5,624 bases of DNA from positions 1 through 5,624 of the forward strand of contig JASLEQ010000256.1 in NCBI GenBank assembly GCA_030151135.1, given 5' to 3'. A program made the position numbers and the translations under genes. The first letter of the stretch is position 1. Each line of letters begins with the position of its first letter. The DNA comes from Candidatus Sulfotelmatobacter sp. Its GTDB lineage: Bacteria; Acidobacteriota; Terriglobia; Terriglobales; SbA1. Below, piece after piece: positions 1 through 5,624 of the stretch. A model generated the notes under the pieces. That model was not told the DNA's origin and searched no databases. It was given only the letters and a program-made list of their open reading frames with translations.

Positions 1-1510
1 CGGTGCTCGGAGCCATGAGTTGATCGGCATGATCGAGCATGACGCGCGTGGGCCCGCCACCATGATCTCCCACTCCGTACAGGTGCATCATCTCCGGCTT
101 TTCCGGAATCGTCTTTCCGTAGATAGACGGCATCCAGATCGCAATCTGATTCGCCAGCGGTTCTGCGTCGATCGGATCAGCATAGTCGTGCGGGAAATAC
201 GTCAACAGGCGGCTGCCATCGGGAGCCTGCCACCAGAAGAATTTGTAAGGAAAAGTCGTAAATTCGTGTGCCCACATCAGCTTCTGGGTTACGAAATATC
301 CCATGCCTGACTTCGCATAGATCTGCGGAAGTTGCCAGTTATACCCGAATGAATCTGGATTCCATCCGATCTTCACGTCCACGCCAAAGTTCTTTTGGAA
401 ATATCGTTTGCCGACCAGAATCTGGCGTACCAGCGACTCTCCATCGGGCATATTAAGATCCGGCTCAACCCACATGCCGCCAACAATCTCCCACCGTCCT
501 TCCTTCACGCGTTCTTCGATTTGCTGGAACAGGTCCGGATATTTCTCCTGCATCCATTCATAAGCCCGCGCGGACGACATCGTGAATTTGAAATCCGGAT
601 ACTCCTGCATCAGATCCAGCACGCTCTGAAACGTATTGCGCACCACTTCCACCGTCTCAGTCCACGGCCATAGCCAGGCCATGTCGATGTGAGAATTTCC
701 GACAAGCTTTACCGTGAATTGTTGGAGCCAGGGCCGCAGCGCCTCTAACTTCGCATGTGCAGCCCGCAGCGACGCGTCAAATCCCGCCTGGTCTCCCTTT
801 TCCAAATTCGAGAAGTCCACCGTCTTTATCGCCGAATCTAGTGTGGCTTCGCGTTCCTGTTTACCTTGTTCGTAGGCCCCGATAATTGGCAGTGCGGAGA
901 TAAACTCCAACCTCAGCAGCGCTGGATCGGGGCGTGACTTGGAGGGCTCAATGATGATCTCACTCTGCGGAAATGCCACCTCCTGACCATCATTCGCCAC
1001 GACACGCGCTGCAATCAGATATTTCTGGCCGGGCTGTGCATTCTCGCTAAGCAGTGCCGGCAGAAGATTGTCATCGTCTCCCCGATACAGAATCGCTCCG
1101 TTCGCGAACACTGTGATGCGAACGGTGCCTGGGCTTGTAAATCGCAAATTCAGCCGCACCTGCGAACCGGCTGTGCCGTATCCATTGATCTTTTCCGGGA
1201 TCTCAACCCAGCGGCGGAATACCCGTGTGCCCGTCCAGTGGTCTGGAGTCTCCTGCCAGTACCTTGTCGGCACCTGCTTTACCGTCCACGTTGTCCAGTC
1301 CGCATCGCTGGTTGCTGGGTCTTCCGGATGCGGTACGTCAGAATGAAATCGCCAATCAGATTCGGGCAGACGTGTGAGGCTGTCCAGCCGTTCCAACGTC
1401 GCCTTGTAAGGATCGGTGCTGGCTGCTTGCCCAAATACATAGCCAGGTAGAGCGACGGATAAAAATAGAAGAAGTGTGCAGAACGATAGCAAGGACGCGC
1501 AACGCTTCAT
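1..1510 (-). CDS. Secreted GH38 alpha-mannosidase, N-terminal part (3' end beyond left edge)
   Basis: The reading frame is open from ATG at 1510 down to the left edge, giving 503 residues with no stop. Residues 1-27 look like a Sec signal peptide: MKR, then a Leu/Phe-rich core, with a plausible signal peptidase cut after VFG. Residues about 90-190 look beta-rich and may be an accessory sandwich domain. The catalytic domain starts near residue 265 and carries the family 38 signatures: GNSHIDMAWLWPW (H274 and D276, expected zinc ligands), GWNPDSFGY (D386, expected nucleophile and zinc ligand) and GVGDHGGGPT at 479-488. Family 38 enzymes hydrolyse alpha-mannosides by a retaining, zinc-dependent mechanism. 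The export signal suggests action in the periplasm or outside the cell. The fourth zinc ligand and the C-terminal beta domains are not in the window, so activity and full length cannot be judged. The start is chosen because the signal peptide begins there and a GGAAAGG ribosome-binding site lies 10 bases upstream. It is transcribed away from the sulfur operon and is probably functionally unrelated. Confidence 0.93.
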   Translation of the reverse strand, partial: MKRCASLLSFCTLLLFLSVALPGYVFGQAASTDPYKATLERLDSLTRLPESDWRFHSDVPHPEDPATSDADWTTWTVKQVPTRYWQETPDHWTGTRVFRRWVEIPEKINGYGTAGSQVRLNLRFTSPGTVRITVFANGAILYRGDDDNLLPALLSENAQPGQKYLIAARVVANDGQEVAFPQSEIIIEPSKSRPDPALLRLEFISALPIIGAYEQGKQEREATLDSAIKTVDFSNLEKGDQAGFDASLRAAHAKLEALRPWLQQFTVKLVGNSHIDMAWLWPWTETVEVVRNTFQSVLDLMQEYPDFKFTMSSARAYEWMQEKYPDLFQQIEERVKEGRWEIVGGMWVEPDLNMPDGESLVRQILVGKRYFQKNFGVDVKIGWNPDSFGYNWQLPQIYAKSGMGYFVTQKLMWAHEFTTFPYKFFWWQAPDGSRLLTYFPHDYADPIDAEPLANQIAIWMPSIYGKTIPEKPEMMHLYGVGDHGGGPTRVMLDHADQLMAPST

Positions 1511-1527
1511 GAAAGGACAACCTTTCC
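1511..1527 (-). promoter_or_regulatory. Ribosome-binding site of the mannosidase gene inside a small hairpin
   Basis: On the minus strand the Shine-Dalgarno-like GGAAAGG (plus positions 1521-1527) is followed by TTGT and then CCTTTC, directly against the ATG at 1510. GAAAGG and CCTTTC form a perfect 6-bp stem with a 4-base loop, so the ribosome site could be folded away. The pairing is seen in the sequence. Any regulatory effect is inference, and six mostly weak-to-moderate pairs may simply melt. Confidence 0.45.
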
Positions 1528-1698
1528 GGAACGAGAGTAATTCTGCCAGGTTTTCAGGAAACCAATGATTATCCCTCAATCGTTGTCTCGAAGTCTAAGT
1601 GCTTGATTCTAGATGCCTCATGGTCGGCGGGACTTGATGATCAAAAAAATCTGATTCCTCGCATCCGAATTTTGAATCGAAGACTGCATAAGGTAACC
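1528..1698. other. Divergent intergenic region
   Basis: Apart from the possible minus-strand promoter, this stretch shows no ORF with coding signals, no RNA gene and no long repeat. TTGAT-G-ATCAA at 1634-1644 is an 11-base palindrome followed by an A-run, 55 bases before the -35 box of the sulfur operon. It could be a small operator but matches no known regulator that I recognise. Confidence 0.5.
1568..1597 (-). promoter_or_regulatory. Possible promoter of the mannosidase gene
   Basis: Read on the minus strand, TAGACT (plus 1592-1597) and GATAAT (plus 1568-1573) are separated by 18 bases. They match the sigma-70 consensus at 4 of 6 and 5 of 6 positions. Transcription would start near 1561, leaving about a 50-base leader before the ATG at 1510. 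Position and spacing are reasonable, but such matches are common by chance. Confidence 0.3.
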
Positions 1699-1727
1699 TT
1701 GACGAAGTAAGGAACACCACTTAGAAT
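1699..1727 (+). promoter_or_regulatory. Sigma-70-type promoter of the cysteine leader and sulfur operon
   Basis: TTGACG (1699-1704) and TAGAAT (1722-1727) are separated by exactly 17 bases, each matching the consensus at 5 of 6 positions. A start 7 to 10 bases after the -10 box falls at G1735, A1736 or A1737. Since the leader ATG is at 1737-1739, the transcript would have zero to two bases before the start codon. This is the best promoter match upstream of the operon. Confidence 0.75.
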
Positions 1728-1736
1728 CGGCATCGA

Positions 1737-1829
1737 ATGTCAGAAAGCCTCAACCTTCGCGCGACGTGCTGTTGTATGTGTTGTTGTTGTGCATGCGTGT
1801 GCGCTGGCGCGGGGAGGCTGCTGACCTAA
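1737..1829 (+). CDS. Cysteine-rich leader peptide of the sulfite-reductase operon (30 aa)
   Basis: This short ORF runs from ATG at 1737 to TAA at 1827-1829. Residues 11-22 read CCCMCCCCACVC: nine cysteines within twelve codons. The peptide begins MSESLNLRAT and ends AGAGRLLT. No Shine-Dalgarno sequence stands at a usable distance, but the promoter at 1699-1727 puts the transcript start at or next to the ATG, so leaderless translation is likely. Six of the nine Cys codons are TGT, whereas all 17 Cys codons in the four downstream genes are TGC. The ORF ends 30 bases before an intrinsic terminator that precedes a cysteine-biosynthesis operon. The likely role is to sense Cys-tRNA supply by ribosome stalling, as in classical amino-acid attenuators; the peptide itself probably has no function. 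It could in principle be a small metal-binding peptide, but codon choice, position and flanking RNA structures fit attenuation better. Confidence 0.82.
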   Translation: MSESLNLRATCCCMCCCCACVCAGAGRLLT

Positions 1830-1869
1830 GAATTCTTTCTTAAACTAGCACTCATTTACCCACCGCCAG
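1804..1869 (+). promoter_or_regulatory. Predicted antiterminator of the cysteine attenuator
   Basis: CTGGCGCGGGG at 1804-1814 directly follows the last Cys codon. It can pair with CCCACCGCCAG at 1859-1869, the left arm of the terminator: six pairs (1804-1809 with 1864-1869), a 2x2 mismatch, then three G-C pairs (1812-1814 with 1859-1861). It shares CTGGCG with the terminator's right arm (1876-1881), so the two compete for one partner. In addition, CGCGC at 1758-1762, just before the Cys codons, can pair with GCGCG at 1807-1811 as a possible hairpin that frees the terminator. A ribosome stalled on the early Cys codons would cover 1758-1762 and leave 1804-1814 available. The pairings are read by eye; the mechanism is inferred. 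Confidence 0.62.
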
Positions 1870-1895
1870 AGCGATCTGGCGGTGGATTTTTTTTT
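1860..1895 (+). terminator. Intrinsic terminator acting as attenuator ahead of the sulfite reductase gene
   Basis: CCACCGCCAGA (1860-1870) and TCTGGCGGTGG (1875-1885) form a perfect 11-bp stem closed by a GCGA loop, which is a stable GNRA tetraloop. One A and nine T (1887-1895) follow. This is a textbook factor-independent terminator on the plus strand; the other strand lacks a T-run, so it is not bidirectional. It lies 12 bases before the sulfite reductase ATG and within the operon's own transcript. The only gene it could terminate is the leader ORF, which is why it is called an attenuator. Confidence 0.93.
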
Positions 1896-1907
1896 GCGCA
1901 AATTGCC

Positions 1908-3632
1908 ATGACAATGACGAGTTCATTACCGAAGGAAACGAAAGCCCAACGGGCGGAGCGTCTCAAGCGCGCCTTCAATCCGTGGGAAGGCCTGGAGCAG
2001 ATTCGCCGCTTTGCCCGAGACGGCTTCGATTCGATCCCGCCCGAGTGGATTGGAACCTACTTCCGCTGGTGGGGCGTTTACACCCAGGGCGACGGAGCGG
2101 GCGTTACCGGCGGCAAAAACGGCGAAGGGCGCGCCTTGCAGCGCTTCATGGTTCGCATCCGCATTCCGAATGGAATGATGACGTCACGCCAGCTGCGTGC
2201 CATCGCAGCTCTCACGCGCCAGCATGCAAATGGAATCGCCGACCTCACTGTTCGCCAGAATATTCAGCTGCATTGGGTCACCATCGAGTCCCTTCCGGAA
2301 GTTCTCGCCGGTCTCTGGGATGTTGGGCTAAATACGACTGGAGCCTGCGGCGACGTCGTACGTAATGTAACCGGCTGCCCGGTGGCTGGTGTCGATGCCG
2401 ATGAGATCGTGGATGCGTCGCCTCTTGTCACCGAGGTCTCCAATCTGCTCGCAGGCAATGCCGATTTTTATAACCTCCCGCGCAAGTTCAAGATCTCTAT
2501 CGCCGGATGCAATTCCTGGTGCTCTTATCCCGAGATTAATGACATTGGTCTGACCGCGATTACGCGAATCGCAAACGGGAAACCAGAAGTTGGATTTTCT
2601 CTTCGAGTTGCGGGCGGACTCTCCGCCGAACCCTATCTGGGTGCACGGTTGGATGCGTTTGTTCAGTGGAATCAGGTCGTCCCCGTCGTGAAAGGCATCG
2701 CGGAACTATTCCGCGATTCTGAGGTGCTCCGCGAACATCGTGAACGCGCTCGCCTGAAATTCCTGTTCCTTCGACACGGATGGACCGCCGAACGCTTCCT
2801 CGATGAATTGCAGGAGCGCATTGGTTTTCTTCTCGATCCCGCAGCAGAGGAACTCGCCCCCAATGACGTTTACCGTGACCACATCGGCACCCATTCACAG
2901 AAGCAGTCCGGACTTTCTTACGTCGGGGCTGTCGTTCTGAGGGGACGGCTGACTGCCGATCAGATGCGGTCGGCGGCCGATCTGGCCGAACGCTACGCCC
3001 GCGGCGAACTCCGCGCCACCGGCATGCAAAACCTGCTGATCGTAAATGTCCCCACGATCAATGTGGACGAATTGACTCAAGAGCTCGATGCGATTGGATT
3101 CCAGGTCAACGGCTCGTCTTTCGCGCGAGGAACCGTAGCTTGCAGCGGAACCGAGTTCTGCAAGCTGGCGATCACCGAAACCAAAAGCTTCTCCCGCTGG
3201 CTGGTCGAAGAATTGGAAGAACGCTTCCCGGATTTCGATCAGCACTTGAAGCTTCACGTGACCGGGTGCCCCAACAGTTGCGGCCAGCACTGGATCGCCG
3301 ATGTGGGCATTGAAGGCAAGAAGATCAAGGTCAACGATCGCCTGCTCGATGCTTACTACTTCTGCGTCGGCGGCGCGCTTGGACTGCATCAATCGACCGC
3401 ACGACCGGTCGGGTACCGCTGCTTGGCCACGGATGTGCCTGAGGCCCTGGAGCGTCTGTTGAGCCGATATCTTTCAGAGCGCGAGACTGGCGAGAATCTG
3501 CGGCGCTTCTTCGCGCGGCATAGTGATACCCAGATCCGCGAGTTTCTTGCCGGTGAAACGGTCCCGGCGGTCGCGCGCGACCTGCCAACTCAACCGAACC
3601 TGATTCATCTTGCAGGAGGCGCCGGTGACTAG
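1908..3632 (+). CDS. sir: Ferredoxin-type sulfite reductase (nitrite/sulfite reductase family)
   Basis: This 574-residue protein has the single-chain length of ferredoxin-dependent siroheme reductases and should reduce sulfite to sulfide by six electrons in the cytoplasm. The siroheme/[4Fe-4S] ligands are plain: C412-X5-C418 in ACSGTEFCKL and C454-X3-C458 in TGCPNSCGQ. Residues matching the anion-binding set of E. coli CysI are present: R116 in LTVRQNIQ, R152 in GDVVRNV, and K193 and K195 in LPRKFK. The N-terminal half also has a C-X3-C (C201, C205) in a stretch resembling the C-terminal cluster site, reflecting the family's internal duplication. The family includes nitrite reductases. Sulfite is preferred here because the gene shares an operon with cysH and a cysteine leader, and because C157 in TGCPVAG could be the cysteine that cross-links to a tyrosine in mycobacterial sulfite reductase. 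The ATG at 1908 has no Shine-Dalgarno sequence; the ATG at 1914 is an alternative. Confidence 0.9.
   Translation: MTMTSSLPKETKAQRAERLKRAFNPWEGLEQIRRFARDGFDSIPPEWIGTYFRWWGVYTQGDGAGVTGGKNGEGRALQRFMVRIRIPNGMMTSRQLRAIAALTRQHANGIADLTVRQNIQLHWVTIESLPEVLAGLWDVGLNTTGACGDVVRNVTGCPVAGVDADEIVDASPLVTEVSNLLAGNADFYNLPRKFKISIAGCNSWCSYPEINDIGLTAITRIANGKPEVGFSLRVAGGLSAEPYLGARLDAFVQWNQVVPVVKGIAELFRDSEVLREHRERARLKFLFLRHGWTAERFLDELQERIGFLLDPAAEELAPNDVYRDHIGTHSQKQSGLSYVGAVVLRGRLTADQMRSAADLAERYARGELRATGMQNLLIVNVPTINVDELTQELDAIGFQVNGSSFARGTVACSGTEFCKLAITETKSFSRWLVEELEERFPDFDQHLKLHVTGCPNSCGQHWIADVGIEGKKIKVNDRLLDAYYFCVGGALGLHQSTARPVGYRCLATDVPEALERLLSRYLSERETGENLRRFFARHSDTQIREFLAGETVPAVARDLPTQPNLIHLAGGAGD
3614..3619 (+). 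promoter_or_regulatory. Strong ribosome-binding site that sets a GTG start
   Basis: AGGAGG lies five bases before GTG at 3625-3627, inside the end of the sulfite reductase gene. It decides the start of the next gene in favour of this GTG. The upstream TTG at 3610 precedes the site and cannot use it; the ATGs at 3643 and 3649 are too far away. Confidence 0.85.
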
Positions 3633-4260
3633 TCTTTTCCCAATGTTCATGAAGCTGAACGGCCGCTCCTGCCTGGTGGTGGGTGCCGGAAAAGTCGGCG
3701 AGCCGAAAATCGCAGGGCTTCTCGAAACTGGTGCTCGGATTCGCGTTATTGCAATGGAAACAACCACTGCAGTCCGCGAATGGGCTCGGGAAGGGAAGAT
3801 CGAACTGGAGCGGCGTACTTACCGTTCTTCCGATCTGGAAGGCGTGTTCCTCGCGGTGGTCGCGACTTCCTCCCGCACCTTGAACGAACGCATCTATGGC
3901 GAGGCTCAGGCGCGGAGAGTGCTCTGCAATGTGGTTGATGTTCCAGATCTTTGCGACTTCTTTTATCCCTCAATCGTTCGGCGAGGCGACCTCCAGATTG
4001 CCGTTTCCACCGCGGGCCGGAGTCCGTCGCTGGCACAGAAAATCCGCCAACAACTCGAGCAGCAGTTTGGACCTGCGTACGCAGCATGGGTTGCCGAACT
4101 TGGCGAGACCAGGAAATTCATTCTAGCCAGTGATCTTGACCGCAAACAAAAACTCGAATTGCTGCACTCACTCGCCAGCAGGGAAGCCGCCGAAGCCGCG
4201 ATTGCCGAACACAACCAAAAGACCCCCTCGGAAGTCGTCGCCACTGGAGACCTCGCATGA
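3625..4260 (+). CDS. sirC: Precorrin-2 dehydrogenase / sirohydrochlorin ferrochelatase
   Basis: This 211-residue protein corresponds to the N-terminal half of CysG and to yeast Met8p. It oxidises precorrin-2 to sirohydrochlorin with NAD and may also insert iron to give siroheme. Residues 20-25, GAGKVG, are the Rossmann dinucleotide loop. CNVVDVPDLCDFFYPS at 101-116 holds the conserved catalytic Asp (D105). AVSTAGRSPSLAQKIRQ at 126-142 matches the substrate-site loop and holds S128, the position phosphorylated in CysG. The tail from about residue 145 is helical, as in the dimerisation domain. The start is GTG at 3625, fixed by AGGAGG; it overlaps the sulfite reductase gene by 8 bases. No separate SirB/CbiX-type chelatase is visible, so this protein may do both steps, as Met8p does, but SirC-type relatives only dehydrogenate. 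The operon supplies the cofactor for the gene just upstream. Confidence 0.9.
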   Translation: MTSLFPMFMKLNGRSCLVVGAGKVGEPKIAGLLETGARIRVIAMETTTAVREWAREGKIELERRTYRSSDLEGVFLAVVATSSRTLNERIYGEAQARRVLCNVVDVPDLCDFFYPSIVRRGDLQIAVSTAGRSPSLAQKIRQQLEQQFGPAYAAWVAELGETRKFILASDLDRKQKLELLHSLASREAAEAAIAEHNQKTPSEVVATGDLA

Positions 4261-5060
4261 ACGGCAAAGTCTACCTCGTTGGTGCTGGCCCGGGCGATCC
4301 GGATTTACTCACCGTAAAAGCTTTGCGCCTCCTGCAGACGGCTGAGGTCGTGCTCCATGATGATCTGGTCGCTCCTGAGATTCTGAAACTGATCCCGTCC
4401 TCAGCGAAGGTGCAGAACGTCGGCAAGCGCTGCGGAAAGAAAACTCTCCAACAGGAAGAAATCAACTTCTTGATGATTGGATTCGCCGATGCTGGGCAGA
4501 GAGTGCTTCGGCTGAAATCGGGCGACCCGATGATCTTCGGTCGCGCTGGCGAGGAAGTTGAAGCCCTACGCCGCGCCGGCGTTGATTACGAGATTGTGCC
4601 CGGAGTGACCTCTGCTCTGGGCGCCGCGTCAGCCGTCGAGATTCCGCTCACTCACCGGCGCTTCTCGTCGGCCGTCGTGTTCATCACCGCCCATCAAGCT
4701 TCCGGAAGCGAAGCCGCGAATTGGAAGAAACTCGCAGGAAGCGGTGCCACGCTGGTCATCTACATGCCCGGAAAAGATTATTCCCGCGTGGCTGCAAGTC
4801 TGAAGCAGGCACGTCTAGCTTCCGATACGCCGTGCGCGATCGTTTCCAGCGCGGCAACCTCAAAGCAACAGGCCTACCGCACAACCATTGGTGAACTCGC
4901 CGTCGCGCCCGCGCTGCCGGCTCCGAGCCTCCTGGTAGTCGGCGAGGTCGTGCGTCTCGCCGATGTCGATGTTTTCCAGAACCTTGAATTCCCGATGCCG
5001 CAAGATCAGGAATCTGCCGTGTCTCTGTCCAGTTCAGCCGCACAGGAGTCTGTCGAATGA
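4257..5060 (+). CDS. cobA: Uroporphyrinogen-III C-methyltransferase (SUMT)
   Basis: This 267-residue protein transfers two methyl groups from S-adenosylmethionine to uroporphyrinogen III, giving precorrin-2, the entry to siroheme. Family signatures are clear: VYLVGAGPGDPDLLTVKA at 5-22 (SAM-binding start), RLKSGDPMIFGRAGEE at 85-100 and VPGVTSALGAASAVEIPLTHR at 114-134. In many relatives the second motif reads KGGDP-F-IFGRGGEE, so S88, M92 and A97 are mild variations. Length matches stand-alone SUMT with a short, low-complexity Ser/Gln-rich tail after about residue 245. The ATG overlaps the previous stop as ATGA, and GGAG at 4246-4249 sits 7 bases upstream, so translation is probably coupled. 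Together with the preceding gene it covers the functions of fused CysG as two proteins. Confidence 0.94.
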   Translation: MNGKVYLVGAGPGDPDLLTVKALRLLQTAEVVLHDDLVAPEILKLIPSSAKVQNVGKRCGKKTLQQEEINFLMIGFADAGQRVLRLKSGDPMIFGRAGEEVEALRRAGVDYEIVPGVTSALGAASAVEIPLTHRRFSSAVVFITAHQASGSEAANWKKLAGSGATLVIYMPGKDYSRVAASLKQARLASDTPCAIVSSAATSKQQAYRTTIGELAVAPALPAPSLLVVGEVVRLADVDVFQNLEFPMPQDQESAVSLSSSAAQESVE

Positions 5061-5624
5061 AGTCCCACGCCGCTGTCGCACCTCGCAAACTCAGCCAACA
5101 TCAGATCCCGGAACTGCAGGCTTCTGCCGATGCGTGGACTCCGCAACAGACTCTTCATTGGGCCTTCGACACCTTCGGGAATCGAGTTTCGATCTCCTCT
5201 GCCTTCGGGGCCGAAGGCATGGTGCTGATCGACATGGCGTCTCGCCTCAACAAGAACTTCCGCCTGTTCACCATCGATACGGAATTCCTGTTCCCCGAAA
5301 CCTACCGCCTCATGGACCGCATCGAAGAGCGCTACGGCGTCGCGATCGAGAAAGTCCTGCCACTGCAATCCCCCGAAGAACAGGAACGCACGCAAGGTGC
5401 CGCCTTGTGGACCCGCAATCCCGACCTCTGCTGCCAACTGCGGAAAGTCGAACCCCTACGCCGGAAGCTGACCGAACTGAATGCCTGGATCACCAGCATT
5501 CGCCACGATCAGACATCAGTCCGTGTGAGTGCGCGCCGCATTGAATGGGATGCGAAGTTCGGATTAGTGAAGGTGAATCCCATCGTTGATTGGAGTTTCA
5601 AGCAGGTCTGGCGCTACATCCATG
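5057..5624 (+). CDS. cysH: Adenylylsulfate/phosphoadenylylsulfate reductase CysH (3' end beyond right edge)
   Basis: The first 189 residues of a CysH-family reductase are present; the frame is open at the edge. These enzymes reduce activated sulfate (APS or PAPS) to sulfite with thioredoxin. SSAFGAEGMVLIDM at 47-60 is the nucleotide-binding loop, FTIDTEFLFPETY at 71-83 is the next conserved block, and AWITSIRHDQTSVR at 143-156 matches the usual AWITG-R-R-Q region, with Ser in place of the common Gly. C125-C126 in DLCCQLRKVEPL is the first half of the CC...CxxC set that binds a [4Fe-4S] cluster in APS-using enzymes, so APS rather than PAPS is the likely substrate. The second CxxC and the catalytic Cys near the C-terminus lie outside the window, so this cannot be confirmed. 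ATGA overlaps the cobA stop, and AGGAG at 5044-5048 lies 8 bases upstream. Its sulfite is the substrate of the operon's first gene. Confidence 0.94.
   Translation, partial: MKSHAAVAPRKLSQHQIPELQASADAWTPQQTLHWAFDTFGNRVSISSAFGAEGMVLIDMASRLNKNFRLFTIDTEFLFPETYRLMDRIEERYGVAIEKVLPLQSPEEQERTQGAALWTRNPDLCCQLRKVEPLRRKLTELNAWITSIRHDQTSVRVSARRIEWDAKFGLVKVNPIVDWSFKQVWRYIH

Noticed and set aside
20..673. Short plus-strand open frames at the left end.
   Set aside because: They are opposite the continuous mannosidase frame, which carries the GH38 motifs, and have no coding signs of their own.
1634..1644. TTGAT-G-ATCAA palindrome as a named regulator site.
   Set aside because: It is only 11 bases, occurs once, and I cannot tie it to a known regulator; noted only within the intergenic entry.
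1770..1790. The TGT-rich run could be a simple microsatellite with no coding role.
   Set aside because: The run is interrupted by ATG, continues in frame with TGC codons, sits in an ORF with promoter and stop, and is followed by a terminator before a cysteine operon. Chance is a poor explanation.
1737..1907. SAM riboswitch, T-box or other metabolite-sensing RNA.
   Set aside because: The leader is short, shows no T-box motif or multi-helix SAM-type core, and is largely filled by the leader ORF and the terminator.
2895..3392. A 165-residue open frame on the minus strand.
   Set aside because: It lies wholly opposite the conserved C-terminal half of the sulfite reductase, and its product shows no recognisable motif.
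3610..3624. TTG at 3610 as the start of the precorrin-2 dehydrogenase.
   Set aside because: It lies before the AGGAGG at 3614-3619, which is ideally spaced from GTG at 3625.
1908..3632. Annotation as assimilatory nitrite reductase.
   Set aside because: Family motifs alone do not exclude it, but no nitrate genes are seen, whereas cysH, siroheme genes and a Cys leader point to sulfite.

Overview
The window looks like a piece of a moderately GC-rich Gram-negative-type chromosome. Gene content and protein flavour (a secreted family-38 alpha-mannosidase next to an assimilatory sulfur operon with split siroheme genes) fit an acidobacterium. That placement is an inference from gene content, not from a marker gene.

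Layout. Positions 1-1510 (minus strand) hold the N-terminal 503 residues of an exported GH38 alpha-mannosidase whose 3' end lies beyond the left edge. Positions 1511-1736 are a divergent promoter region. Positions 1737-1895 form a leader: a 30-residue ORF with nine cysteines, then a strong intrinsic terminator with a GCGA loop and nine T. From 1908 to the right edge runs a tightly packed plus-strand operon. It encodes a siroheme/[4Fe-4S] ferredoxin-type sulfite reductase, a precorrin-2 dehydrogenase/ferrochelatase, a uroporphyrinogen-III C-methyltransferase, and an APS/PAPS reductase (CysH) cut by the edge. The three junctions overlap by 8, 4 and 4 bases.

How it works together. CysH makes sulfite and the sulfite reductase turns it into sulfide for cysteine synthesis. 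The two middle enzymes make the siroheme that the reductase needs. The leader appears to be a previously unremarked cysteine-sensing transcription attenuator. A good sigma-70 promoter (TTGACG, 17 bp, TAGAAT) places the transcript start at or within a base or two of the leader ATG, so the leader mRNA is probably leaderless. A segment just after the Cys codons (1804-1814) repeats the CTGGCG of the terminator's right arm and can pair with the left arm as an antiterminator. A ribosome stalled for Cys-tRNA would favour that pairing, while a ribosome reaching the leader stop codon would block it and allow termination. This is the main discovery candidate. It resembles trp-type attenuation and the leaderless polycysteine ORFs reported in mycobacteria, but here it carries a classical intrinsic terminator.
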